NCBI GenBank assembly: GCA_012932295.1
Contig: JAAONU010000016.1
Span: 40,393,241 to 40,457,240, forward strand
Source of the DNA: Cyclina sinensis
Lineage: Eukaryota > Mollusca > Bivalvia > Venerida > Veneridae
Direction: 5' to 3'
Length of the DNA: 64,000 nt
Numbering within the stretch: the stretch's first letter is position 1; every line of letters begins with the position of its first letter. Under the pieces are notes generated by a model that was not told the origin of the DNA, made no database searches, and saw only the letters and a list, made by a program, of their open reading frames with translations. The position numbers were made by a program, and so were the translations under genes. This document shows, piece after piece, positions 24,471-35,091 of the stretch.

Positions 24471-24511
24471 ATAACTAAGTATAAGATAGGTCATCCCAAA
24501 AGAGCCCCCAT

Positions 24512-24705
24512 CTTACGAACACGAAAGTCTGCAACAGAAAGATGCAATGCATCTTGGAATACACAACCAAGAGCAGGATTCGAACTCCTGATCTCGACAT
24601 GACACGCCAACGCTCTAACCACTAAGCCAAAGAATCGACTCCCTGACGCAGTTGTCAGATGTTGTATTAATACAATTATAGGTAGGTGTGCACTAGACTG
24701 TAACA
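24512..24705 (-). mobile_element. tRNA-derived SINE, copy 3
   Basis: Same family as 22394-22578. The minus-strand head contains TTTGGCTTAGTGGTTAGAGC and GAGTTCGAATCCTG. An (ATT)n tract directly follows on the + strand side (24717-24737). Confidence 0.8.
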
Positions 24706-24739
24706 AAATAAGGATTTTATTATTATTATTATTATCATT

Positions 24740-25280
24740 ATAATTACACTCTTCCACAAAGTCTTATCCTTTTCAAAAACTTTGTGAACATCATATCTAT
24801 AATACAGCATTATAAATGCTTTAATGTCTAAACAAAAGTTTAAAACTGTTGCGTCTATAACACTGTCATTTTATACCTGTCATTTATAATGAGCCCTGCC
24901 TTATCATAATGTACTATCTTTGAACTCTCTGACAGCAGCATGCAGAATGAGTCTAGTAGTCACATAGTTTGGATAAAGATATTAATTTACCAGTTTAGGT
25001 ATACCTAATGTAGTATTAGTATATATAAATAAGAAATAAATGTAATCTTAGAACAGTCCTAACCACTCCTCCATCATAAAAACACAAAACAGTACAAAAC
25101 CTATCTATATTTTAGGTCTTTGGTTTATTAGCCTTAATGATGAACATGGCATATTTCAACATTCACATTGGATGAAAATAGTGGACGAACACTATAGATG
25201 TGTCACACTGTTTTTTAAGTTGTATTTTTTCCTTGCACAAAAACAGTACCTATATCTAAAATCTGTTGTGTATGAATACA
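24740..25280. other. AT-rich intergenic sequence without a recognised feature
   Basis: No coding, RNA or repeat signature was identified. Confidence 0.5.
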
Positions 25281-25675
25281 CTTCGAGATCGCTTTACAAT
25301 CGTTTCATCAACAAACTGTTTCGTCGAACTGATTACATATAGTAAATGGAAAGTCGCTCCGTCACCCTGAATATTCAATTGGCGGAAAGTGTGAAATATT
25401 TTTGTTGGGTCATTCACACCTAATTACTCGCGCATGTGTAACTGTTTAACCTAATTAGACATAATATTGATTAATGACAGCAGGGCCTTAATTGAGATCC
25501 TGTTGATAGTTGTTTCTCTTCTATATAAATAATGTATGTGTACATGTATATTGTTTTTTGAAGTGAGGAACATTCATACATAATTACTAGTTTAGGATGA
25601 ATAAAGAAACACTTTTTAATCCGTGTTTATTCTGTCTTTGTTGTACATGATGATGATGACGATGATAATTGTTTA

Positions 25676-25816
25676 TGTAGCCGGGTACAGGTTTATAACT
25701 GATAAATCGATAAAGCTGTGTGGCTTGGTAGCTCAGTTGGTAGAGTGTCTGCCCTGTAAGCGGAAGGCCCTGGGTTGAAGTCCCGGTCCAGCCACGATTT
25801 TTCACCACCTGTTACA
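25676..25816 (+). repeat. Left LTR of the miniature element
   Basis: 141 bases, TG...CA. A second GTTACA nine bases further on (25820-25825) may mark an alternative end, which would place the primer-binding site two bases from the LTR, the usual spacing. Confidence 0.75.
25722..25796 (+). other. tRNA-like module in left LTR (Pol III boxes A and B)
   Basis: Reads as a cloverleaf: acceptor-like helix (GTGGCT with AGCCAC just outside, extended inward), D arm with GCTCAGTTGGTAGAGT, anticodon stem TCTGC/GCGGA around loop CCTGTAA, variable loop AGGCC, and T arm CTGGG/CCCGG. Box A is TAGCTCAGTTGG and box B is GGTTGAAGTCC. The loop would place TGT at the anticodon, but position 33 is C where tRNAs have T and the acceptor has mismatches. 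It is probably tRNA-derived and not a functional tRNA gene. A TTTTT run follows (25798-25802), which could end a Pol III transcript. Confidence 0.7.
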
Positions 25817-25952
25817 TTTGTTACATTTGGCGCCCAACGTAAATAACCTATGTTATAATTTGGCTACTGCTTTGGCACCTCGAGAATGTGTTTAGAATAT
25901 TCTATGTGACTCTGAGAAATCGGGACGAATGCTAAATTTGGAGGGGGTATAA

Positions 25953-26098
25953 TGTAGCCGGGTACAGGTTTATAGGTGATAAATCGATATGGCAAAATCG
26001 TGTGGCTTTGTAGCTCAGTTGGAAGAGTGTCTGCCCTGTAAGCGGAAGGCCCTGGGTTCAAGTCCCGGTCGAGCCACGATTTTTCACCACCTGTTACA
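25953..26098 (+). repeat. Right LTR of the miniature element
   Basis: 146 bases, a close copy of the left LTR with small substitutions and a few extra bases before the tRNA-like part. It is followed by TTTA, the presumed target duplication. Confidence 0.75.
26001..26078 (+). other. tRNA-like module in right LTR
   Basis: Second copy of the module, with box A TAGCTCAGTTGG and box B GGTTCAAGTCC (closer to the consensus than in the left LTR). It keeps the anticodon-arm and T-arm pairing. It is followed by TTTTT (26080-26084). Confidence 0.7.
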
Positions 26099-26479
26099 TT
26101 TAATGTACGTATACTGCAGTATATTGCTTTCCAATGGAGGAACATTCATACATAATTACTCGCACACTTTTTTAGGAGGAATTAACAAACAAACACTTAT
26201 CAACCTGCATTTAACAACTATAATAAGAGATATTTCGTTTAATTATATGTGCTCAATATCGGATTATTTATCTGCTGATTAATTAAATGCCAAAAACACC
26301 TGCATTAAACAACTATCATTAATAATGCGCGAGTAATTAGGCGTAATTGAAGTATTTCACACTTTCCGCCTATTGAATATTCAGGGTGACGAAACGACTT
26401 TTATTTGCTATACATAATCAGTTTGACGAAACGACTGGTCGACGAAACGACCGGCAGTCTCGAGATCTACTGTAAAAAG

Positions 26480-27440
26480 GCTTTTTAAGACTTTACTGAA
26501 TTCGAAGTTTCTAGGCTACCAAAAGTTTTTTTGATGTGATCATATTGAATAGTCTCATTTATTTTCTGACTATACCAATGAAAGTAACTCCCACTTCTGC
26601 CTTGAAGTCTGACGTTTAAAATATCTTCTTGTTTAACTTTCTTTTTCGCTTTAAGCAATGTAGAACTGTAGCAATTTTAGGCCTTTGATGTATGCACTAG
26701 AATACTCTTCTTTGGAGGTCAAAAAATGAAATAAATTAAACAAAATTTTCCTGATTTTTTTTTTTAAAACAAATTGACTGCACCTGAACCTAAGTAAGAC
26801 AACTTTGTCTGTTGGTATAGCCCATATGATTGTTTGGTCATTGATGAGTGTTACTGTCACAATATTTTGTAGAGTCACCTTTATTTACGCGTGAGGTACA
26901 GATGAAAATTTATCATGTTTATCATCACCATTTCATTTTTTGAAGAAAATTTAAATTTTTAGACCTACGTATTGTATTCTATAACATATCACTAGATTAA
27001 AACGATTATTATGGCAGATTTTATTTGGCTCAGGTCCATTATTTGTCTTTTCTTGAGGGAATGCTAGTTTAAAGTGGTTTGATGTTGTTATTATAAATCT
27101 TTGTTTTAAACTTGAGGCCCATTTGGAGTGGACTGAGCCAGAATGTAACATTAGGTTAGCATACCAGAGCAAAAGTGTACCATTTTACAATATTATAGGA
27201 GATTTGCAATTGAAAAAGTGATTATTCATTTCATCAAAAAGAGGGAAGTTAATAATTTACATGAACAGACTCTAAATGAATGGCATAAGACTTCATTTTC
27301 AACTTCAGCATATTACTGCCATATTACTAGGCATGCGCATGTCAGGAACAGTAAAATTGTCAAAGATAAAAACAAAGTTATTAAGAGTTTTACTAAAGCT
27401 CTTACTTAAACATTTATTGTGAATATTTAAAATCTATAAA
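26480..27440. other. AT-rich intergenic sequence without a recognised gene
   Basis: Short open frames on both strands (for example 26951-27172 and 27218-27409) have no domain or splice context. Confidence 0.45.
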
Positions 27441-27917
27441 ACTTGTTCAGTCCACTGATAAAAGCTGGGACAGTTGGGGTAGCCAAAATCTTGGTCGGTA
27501 ATTTATTCCAGAGTCGATATTCCATGGGAAAAATGAGTTGATATGATTTTTTTGACTGCTGAATGAAGAATTTGTTGTTTCTTGTGTCTGTGAGGAGATA
27601 GTGATCAGCATTGACCGTGTTTATTTTTTATTTTGTGTAGCATGACCAGGCATGCTTGATTTCGCCTTTGCTTGAGTGTTGACCATTTTAATTCCTTAAT
27701 CATGTTTGTTACACTGCTTGTATAGTGATAATCATTATGAACATACATTGCGGCTCACCTTTGGACCATTTCTATTCTTTGAGTGATGTATTTCTGCATG
27801 GGTGCCATATGGTGGAACAGTATTCCACCTGGGGCTAATTGCTGCTTCTTTGAGCTGTTTGTTGTTTGTTTTGACATTTTGTCAGATGAATCTCAAGCTG
27901 TTTTTTGCTTTCTGTTA

Positions 27918-28294
27918 CTGGGACATATAGGGATCACTTCTCCATTGTCTGTCTGTCCATCTGTCCGTCCATCACAAAACTTGTCCTGACTACTCCTCAA
28001 AAACTACTGGTGCAATTTCATCCAAACTTTATAGGAATGATCAGTACCTAGCATATTGTTGGCATTTTCCAGTTCAATGATTTTGTCAGAGTTATGGCCC
28101 TTTAATGATTTTTATTTCTAAAGTTTGCCCGGACTACTTCTCTTATACTACTTATGCAATTTGAATGACATGTTACAGGATTGAATGGTACCTGAAGTCC
28201 TTGCGCATATTTAATGGGTTTTTCAGTTGAATGATTTTACAACAGTTACTGGCTATCATCAGGCGACGCATGTGATCACTGATCGCTCTTGTTT
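27918..28294 (+). repeat. Small dispersed element inserted in the minus-strand retroelement
   Basis: Begins near 'gggacatatagggatcact', contains 'ctgtctgtccatctgtccgtcc' and two diverged units ('gactactcctc', 'ttatggcccttt'), and ends 'gcatgtgatcactgatcgctcttgtt'. GATCACT recurs near both ends. The last bases match the CTCTTGTT end of the other elements. Removing it restores the reverse-transcriptase order. Confidence 0.65.
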
Positions 28295-28507
28295 TTGTGA
28301 TGTTGTTTAAGTTGGGATGACCAGTTCAGGTTACTACTTATACAAACTCCTAGGTATTTTGCATTTTCTGTAATTTTCAGAACTGTGCTGTGTAAGGGGA
28401 GATGACCTGTTTCTTTTTTCCTGTGTATTCTGAGTACTTCATATTTCAAGATTGAACTCCATTGACCATTCCTTTTCCCATATTTGGAGGTTGTGTAAAT
28501 CATTTTT

Positions 28508-31408
28508 AGCTCGACTTTTTTTGAAAAAAAATGGAGTTATTGCTATAGTCATGGTGTTCCTGTCCGAAAACTTTAACATTGATCATAATTTTTTTATTCC
28601 TTGATGGATTATCTTCATACTTGGACACAACAACCCTTTGGACAAGACCTTCAAGATGACCAGACTAAACTTGACCTTGACTCTTAAATGACCTTCAAAT
28701 TCAAGGTCAAAATATTGAATTTTGCTAAAATTGGCCATAACTTTATTATAAATAGGTGGATTGTCTTCATACTTCACAACAACCCTTTGGACAAGACCTT
28801 CAAGAAGACCGGACTTAACTTGACCTTGACTCATAAATGACCTTCACCTTCAAGGTCAAATTATTGAATTTTGCTAAAATTTGCCATAACTTAATTATTA
28901 ATAGGTGGATTGTCTTCATACTTGGACACAACAACCCTTTGGACAAGATCTTCAAGAGAACCAGACTCAACTTGGTCAAATTATTAAATCTTGCTAGAAT
29001 TGTCCATAACTTTAGTATTTATGGTTGGATTTGATTATACTTGGACAAAACAACACTTACGACAAAACCGACATGTTACATAATTCATATATTACCATGA
29101 CTTTAAAATGACCTTGACCGTCAAGGTCAGATGATTGAATTTTGCTTAAATTTTCATAACTTTCTCATTTATTTATAGATTTGATTCATATTTGGTCTAA
29201 ACAACACTTATGACAAATCCGACATTATGATTATTTCAAGTTTGACCTTGACCTTTAAATGACCTTGACCGTCAATGTCAAATCATTAAAATTTTTTAAA
29301 ACTGGCCATAATTTTGTTATTTATGGTTGGATTTGAATCAGACTTGGACAAAACTACACTTATGACAAAGCCGACAAGATAAATTATTCAAGTTTGACCT
29401 TAACCTTAAAATTACCATGACCGTCAAGGTCAAATAATTAACTTTTGCTTAAATTGTCATAACTTTGTTGTTTATGTTTGGTTTTGATTGATACTTGGAC
29501 AAAACAACAATTATGACAAAACCAACATATTGAATAACTCAGGTATGACCATACCCTGAAAATGACCTTGACTATCAAGGTCAGATGATTGAAGTTTGCT
29601 TATATTGTCATACCTTTCACATTTATTTATGGATTTGATTCATACAGTACTTAGACAAAACAACACTTATGACAAATCTGACATTTTGATTCTTTCAGAT
29701 ATGACCTTGACTCATAAATGACCTTCACCTTCAATGTCAAATTATTAAATTTTATTAAATTTTGCTAAAATTATCCATAACTTTAGTAATTGTGGTTGGA
29801 TTTGATTTATACTTGGACAAAACAACACTTACGACAAAACCGACATGTTACATAATTCATATATTACCATGACTTTAAAATGACCTTGCCCATCAAGGTC
29901 AGATGATTGAATTTCGCTGAAATTGTCATAACTTTCTCATTTATTTATAGATTTGATTCATATTTGGACTTAACAACACTTATGACAAATCCGACATTAT
30001 GATTATTTCAAGTTTGACCTTGACCTTTAAATGACCTTGACAGTCACGGTCAAATCATTGAAATTTGTTAAAACTGGCCATTATTTTGTTATTTATGGTT
30101 GGATTTGAATCAGACTTGGACAAAACAACACTTATGACAAAGCCGACAAGATAAATTATTCAAGTTTGACCTTAACCTTAACATTACCATGACCGTCAAG
30201 GTCAAATAATTAAATTTTGCTTAAATTGTCATAACTTTGTTGTTTATGGTTGGTTTTGGTTCAAACTTGGACAAAACAACAATTATTAGAAAACCGATAT
30301 GTTGAATAACTCAGGAATGACCATAACCTGAAAATGACCTTGACCGTCAAGGTCAGATGATTGAATTTTGCTTAAATTGTCATACCTTTCTCATTTATTT
30401 ATGGATTTGATTCATACTTGGACAAAACAAGACTTATGACAAATCCGACATTTTGATTCTTTCAGATATGACCTTGACCTTTAAATGACCTTTACAGTCA
30501 ACGTCATATTACTGAATTTGCTAAACCTGGCCATAATTTTGTTATTTGTGCTTGGATGTTAATAATACTTGGAAAAAAAAAACACTTATGAGAAAGCCGA
30601 CATTATAAATTATTCAAGTGTGACCTTTACCTTAAAATTACCATGACTGTCAAGGTCAAAGTATTGAATTTTGCTCAGATTGTCATAACTTTTGTATTTA
30701 TTTATGGATTTGCACATACTTTGACAAAACAACATTTTGACAAATCCGACATTATGATTCTTTTATGTATCAACTTTACGTTAAAATGACCTTGACCTTC
30801 AAGGTCAAATTATTGAATTTTGCTACAATTTGCCATAACTTTGTCATTTATTGTTGGAATTGATTCATACTTGGGCAAAACAACACTTGTGACAAAACCT
30901 ACATGTTGAATAACTCAAAAGTGACCATGACCTAAAAATGACCTTGACCGTCAAGGTCAGATGTTTGAATTTTGCTTAAATTGTCATAACTTTGTCATTT
31001 ATTGATGGATTTGAGTTATACTTGGACAAAACAATACTTCTGACATATCCGACATTTTGATTCAAGTTTGACCTTCACCTTTAAATGACCTTGACATTAC
31101 TTAACTTGGCTATATCTTTGTTGTTAATGGATGTAGTGTCTTCATGCTTGGACATAACTACCTTTTAGACAATACCTCCAAAGAAGGTTAAACTGAACTT
31201 GACCTTGACCTTTAAGGTCAAATTTCTGAATGTTGGTAAACTTGGCCATAACTTTGTTATGTATAATTATATTTCCAAATGATGTGTCATTTGAAATCCC
31301 TTCACCACAATGTGCTTCCTCTGATGTGTTTGCCTTTGGAAATAGGAAAAAAGTCGAGCGTGGCCCCTGCTTGCAGTGGCTCTTGTGTAAGGTTTGTGCT
31401 GATGCTTA
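28508..31408 (+). mobile_element. Family C element, AGGTCA-rich core, inserted in the retroelement
   Basis: The 5' end AGCTCGACTTTTTTTGAA and the 3' subterminal AAAAAAGTCGAGCG give a 12-13 base inverted pair; the 3' end is GTGGCTCTTGT. The 2.9-kb core consists of roughly 130-150-base units with 'catacttggacaaaacaacacttatgacaaa', 'tgaccttgacc' and 'tcaaggtca...attgaattttgct...ataactttgt'. A second copy is at 50049-52246. The short open frames here are in the repeat. Confidence 0.85.
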
Positions 31409-31779
31409 TAATTTAATTGTTAAGTAAACTGTGGTGTTGTCCACAAACAGATGCATCCAGCTCTTGACACCTCCTGGTAGGTCATTGATGTATGTGAGAA
31501 AGAGACATGGACCTAGGACGAATCCCTGAGGGATGCCAGAAAGCACAGGGAGCCTGTCAGAGATCTTGTATTTGACTAAGACCTGTTGTGATCTGTTTTT
31601 GAGAAAGTCTTTTATCCATGAAGTGATGTGTGGGCGAACTCCTCTGTATTTCAGCTTGTGTACAAGTTTGTGGTGGTCAACATAGTTGAATGCTTTACTG
31701 AAACCCCTGATGATGAAATCATTATGTTGACTTTAATCTGGGTTTTCAGCTAATTTCTTGTGTAAAGGTTAACTATCAT

Positions 31780-34700
31780 GTATAAGATACATGTCTGGCA
31801 TCATAGGTTGGCAGCTCGGTCTTTGTCCGTCCGTCCGTCATCCGTCCGTCGTCAACATTTCATATCAAACGACATCTCCTCTGAAACCAATGGGGCAAAT
31901 TTAATGAAACTTGCCTGGGATGTTCCTTGCATGAAGCTCTACCAAGATTGTTCAAATGGTTCTGGTCCATTGCATTTCTGGTTCACTGGAGCTGAAAATA
32001 GATTTTATAAGTTGGATCTTTAAAAATCTTCTTCTCCGAAACCACAAGGCCTGGAGCTTTGATATTTAATATGAAGCATCATCTAGTGGACCTCTACCAA
32101 GTTTGTTCAAATTATGTCCCTGGGGACAAAACTGACCCCACCCCAGGGGTCAGTTGATTTTTCATAGAGTTTTATAGGGAAAACTTGAAAATCTTCTTGT
32201 CAGAAACCACAAGGCCTAGAGTTATTTGGTATGGAGCATTGTCTAGTGGACCTCTACCAAGTTTGTTCAAATCATGGCCTCTGGGTGAAAAATGGCCCCG
32301 CCCCAGGGGTCACTTGTTTTACATAGAGTTATATAGGAAACTCTTAAAAAAATCTTCTTGTCAGAAACCGTAAGTTATAGAGCTTAGATATTTGGTGTGT
32401 AGCATTGTCTAGTGGACCTCTACGAAGTTTGTTCAAATCCTGTCCTCTGGGTCAAAAGTGACCCCGCCCCAGGGGCCACTAGTTTTACATAGAGTTATAT
32501 AGGAAAATCTTAAAAAATCTTCTTGTCAGAAACCGTAAGTTATAGAGCTTAGATATTTGGTGTGTAGCATTGTCTAGTGGACTTCTACCAAGTTTTTTCA
32601 AATCATGGCCTCTGGGTCCAAAATGGCCCCGCCCCAGGGGCCACTAGTTTTACATAGAGTTATATAGGAAAATCTTAAAAAATCTTCTTGTCAGAAACCG
32701 TAAGTTATAGAGCTTAGATATTTGGTGTGTAGCATTGTCTAGTGGACTTCTACCAAGTTTGTTCAAATCATGGCCTCTGGGTCCAAAATGGCCCCGCCCC
32801 AGGGGCCACTAGTTTTACATAGAGTTATATAGGAAAATCTTAAAAAATCTTCTTGTCAGAAACCGCAAGTTATAGAGCTTAGATATTTGGTATGTAGCAT
32901 TGTCTAGTGGACCTCTACCAAGTTTGTTCAAATCCTGGCCTCTGGGTCAAAAATGGCCCCGCCCCAGGGGTCACTTGTTTTACCTAGAGTTATATAGGAA
33001 ACTCTTGAAAAAATCTTCTTGTCAGAAACCGTAAGTTATAGAGCTTAGATATTTGGTGTGTAGCATTGTCTAGTGAACCTCTACCAAGTTTGTTCAAATC
33101 CTGTCCTCTGGGTCAAAAATGGCCCCACCCCAGGGGCCACTAGTTTTACATAGAGTTATATAGGAAAATCTTAAAAAATCTTCTTGTCAGAAACCGTAAG
33201 TTATAGAGCTTAGATATTTGGTGTGTAGCATTGTCTAGTGGACCTCTACGAAGTTTGTTCAAATCCTGGCCTCTGGGTCAAAAGTGACCCCGCCCCAGGG
33301 GCCACTAGTTTTACATAGAGTTATATAGGAAAATCTTAAAAAATCTTCTTGTCAGAAACCGTAAGTTATAGAGCTTAGATATTTGGTGTGTAGCATTGTC
33401 TAGTGGATCTCTACCAAGTTTGTTCAAATCCTGGCCTCTGGGTCAAAAATGACCCCGCCCCAGGGGCCACTAGTTTTACATAGAGTTATATAGGAAAATC
33501 TTAAAAAATCTTGTTGTCAGAAATCGTAAGTTATAGAGCTTAGATATTTGGTGTGTAGCATTGTCTAGTGGACTTCTACAAAGTTTGTTCAAATCCTGGC
33601 CTCTGAGTCCAAAATGGCCCCGCCCTAGGGGCCACTAGTTTTACATAGAGTTATATAGGAAAATCTTAAAAAATCTTCTTGTCAGACACCGTAAGTTATA
33701 GAGCTTAGATATTTGGTGTGTAGCATTGTCTAGTGGACTTCTACAAAGTTTGTTCAAATCCTGGCCTCTGAGTCCAAAATGGCCCCGCCCTAGGGGCCAC
33801 TAGTTTTACATAGAGTTATATAGGAAAATCTTAAAAAATCTTCTTGTCAGAAACCGTAAGTTATAGAGCTTAGATATTTGGTGTGTAGCATTGTCTAGTG
33901 GATCTCTACCAAGTTTGTTCAAATCCTGGCCTCTGGGTCAAAAATGACCCCGCCCCAGGGGCCACTAGTTTTACATAGAGTTATATAGGAAAATCTTAAA
34001 AAATCTTTTGTCAGAAATCGTAAGTTATAGAGCTTAGATATTTGGTGTGTAGCATTGTCTAGTGGACCTCTACCAAGTTTGTTCAAATCCTGGCCTCTGG
34101 GTCAAAAATGGCCTCGCCCCGGGGTCACTTGTTTTACATAGAGTTATATAGGAAAAACTAAAAAATCTTCTTGTCAGAAACAAGAAGGCCTACAGTTAAG
34201 ATATTTGGTATGTAGCATTGTCTAGTGGACCTCTACCAAGTTTGTTCAAATCCTGGCCTTTGGGTCAAAAATGGCCCCGCCCCGGGGTCACTTGTTTTAC
34301 ATAGAGTTATATAGGAAAATCTTAAAAAATCTTCTTATCAGAAACCGTAAGTTATAGAGCTTAGATATTTGGTATGTAGCATTGTCTAGTGGACCTCTAC
34401 CAAGTTTGTTCAAATCCTGGCCTCTGGGTCAAAAATGGCCCCGCCCCAGGGGCCACTAGTTTTACATAGAGTTATATAAGAAAATCTAAAAAAATCTTCT
34501 TGTCAGAAACCGTAAGTTATAGAGCTTAGATTTTTGGTGTGTAGCATTGTCTAGTGGACCTCTACCAAGTTTGTTAGAAAAATGTCCCTGGGGTCACTAT
34601 TGGCCCCGCCCGAGGGGTCACAAGTTTTAAATAACAATATAGAAGAAAATCTTTAAAAATCTTCTTGTCTGAAATTACAAGACCTAGAATTTTAAAAGTT

Positions 34701-35083
34701 GGCATGAAGCAAGCTTTATCAAGCTTTTTCAAATTATTGGATTAGGTTAAAGGTCACGGAGGCTAAAAGAAGATTTATCTACTGTACCTCATAGAGCCTT
34801 CATTTATAGACCAATATTTTTGATATTCAGTATAGAGGTTCCTTGCATGGACCTCTACCCATGGGTAGGGTTTGAGGTCACTGGGTCAAGGTCAAGGTCA
34901 CCATAGCTTACAATAGATATTTCTACTTTCTGTCATAGAGCCTTTATTTATTTACTGATATTTTACATATTTGGTTTGTAGGCACTTACATATATTCAGT
35001 TAAAAAATGAAATACTGCTTAACAGCAAACCTACAGCCAAAGTACTCAGGTGAGCGATCCAGGGCCATCATGGCCCTCTTGTT
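31780..35083 (+). repeat. Family A element with amplified 165-bp core
   Basis: The 5' part carries 'ccgtccgtccgtcatccgtccgtcgtc' and 'gttccttgcatgaagctctacca'. The 3' part ends AGGTGAGCG, a perfect hairpin (AGGGCCAT-C-ATGGCCCT at 35061-35077) and CTCTTGTT. The canonical 5' AGCTCACCT hairpin is decayed here. The middle is the 165-bp array annotated separately. Confidence 0.8.
32060..34620 (+). repeat. 165-bp tandem array inside the family A element
   Basis: The phrase 'gtctagtgga' recurs from 32241 to 34549 at a mean of 164.9 bases (14 periods). Central units differ by only a few bases, whereas units of the same family elsewhere in the window are strongly diverged. This shows recent local amplification or homogenisation. 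Confidence 0.9.
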
Positions 35084-35091
35084 CACTTTTT

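Larger units (their letters stand above)
25676..26098 (+). mobile_element. Miniature LTR retrotransposon (TRIM-like) with a tRNA-like module in each LTR
   Basis: Two direct repeats, 25676-25816 and 25953-26098, both start TGTAGCCGGGTACAGG and end CACCTGTTACA (TG...CA). They flank 136 bases of non-coding sequence. Twelve bases after the left repeat is TGGCGCCCAACGT (25828-25840), matching a primer-binding site for the 3' end of animal tRNA-Lys(CUU). Directly before the right repeat is the polypurine stretch GGAGGGGG (25940-25947). The 4-base word TTTA precedes the left repeat (25672-25675) and follows the right one (26099-26102), consistent with a target-site duplication. No gag or pol is present, so it would depend on a partner element. 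Size and layout fit TRIM elements. Confidence 0.8.
25281..26468. mobile_element. Fold-back structure with long inverted arms
   Basis: The left arm at 25281-25435 and the right arm at 26324-26468 are inverted copies with a few indels. Shared stretches include GTCACCCTGAATATTCAAT, GGCGGAAAGTGTGAAATA and TAATTACTCGCGCAT. The arm ends carry CGTTTCGTC motifs (three in the right arm). Inside the arms a second, direct repeat of about 80 bases (25545-25618 and 26117-26205, 'gaggaacattcataca') flanks the miniature LTR element. No transposase is encoded, so this is either a non-autonomous DNA element or a rearranged locus. Confidence 0.75.
27441..31745 (-). mobile_element. Decayed non-LTR retrotransposon on the minus strand, split by two insertions
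   Basis: Reading the minus strand from 31745: SKAFNYVDHHKLVHKLKY, GVRPHITSWIKDFLKNRSQQ, SGIPQGFVLGPCLF, YINDLPGGV and FVDNTT (the catalytic YADD site, decayed). The reading is then broken by a family C element. It resumes at 28506-28295 with KYEVLRIHRK, ITENAKYLGVCISSNLNW and SQLKQH, is broken again by a small element (27918-28294), and resumes at 27917 with the region before IEMVQR and a C-terminal part near WSTLKQRRNQACLVM. This is the usual order of a jockey/CR1-type reverse transcriptase. In-frame stops and the loss of the catalytic Asp pair show it is dead. Confidence 0.8.

Noticed and set aside
25722..25796. Functional tRNA-Thr gene
   Set aside because: Position 33 is C, the acceptor helix is mismatched, and the unit is duplicated inside the LTRs of a mobile element; it is called tRNA-like.
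31230..31427. 65-residue open frame with a Cys-rich end
   Set aside because: It lies at the 3' end of a family C element and the same text recurs at 52140-52240.
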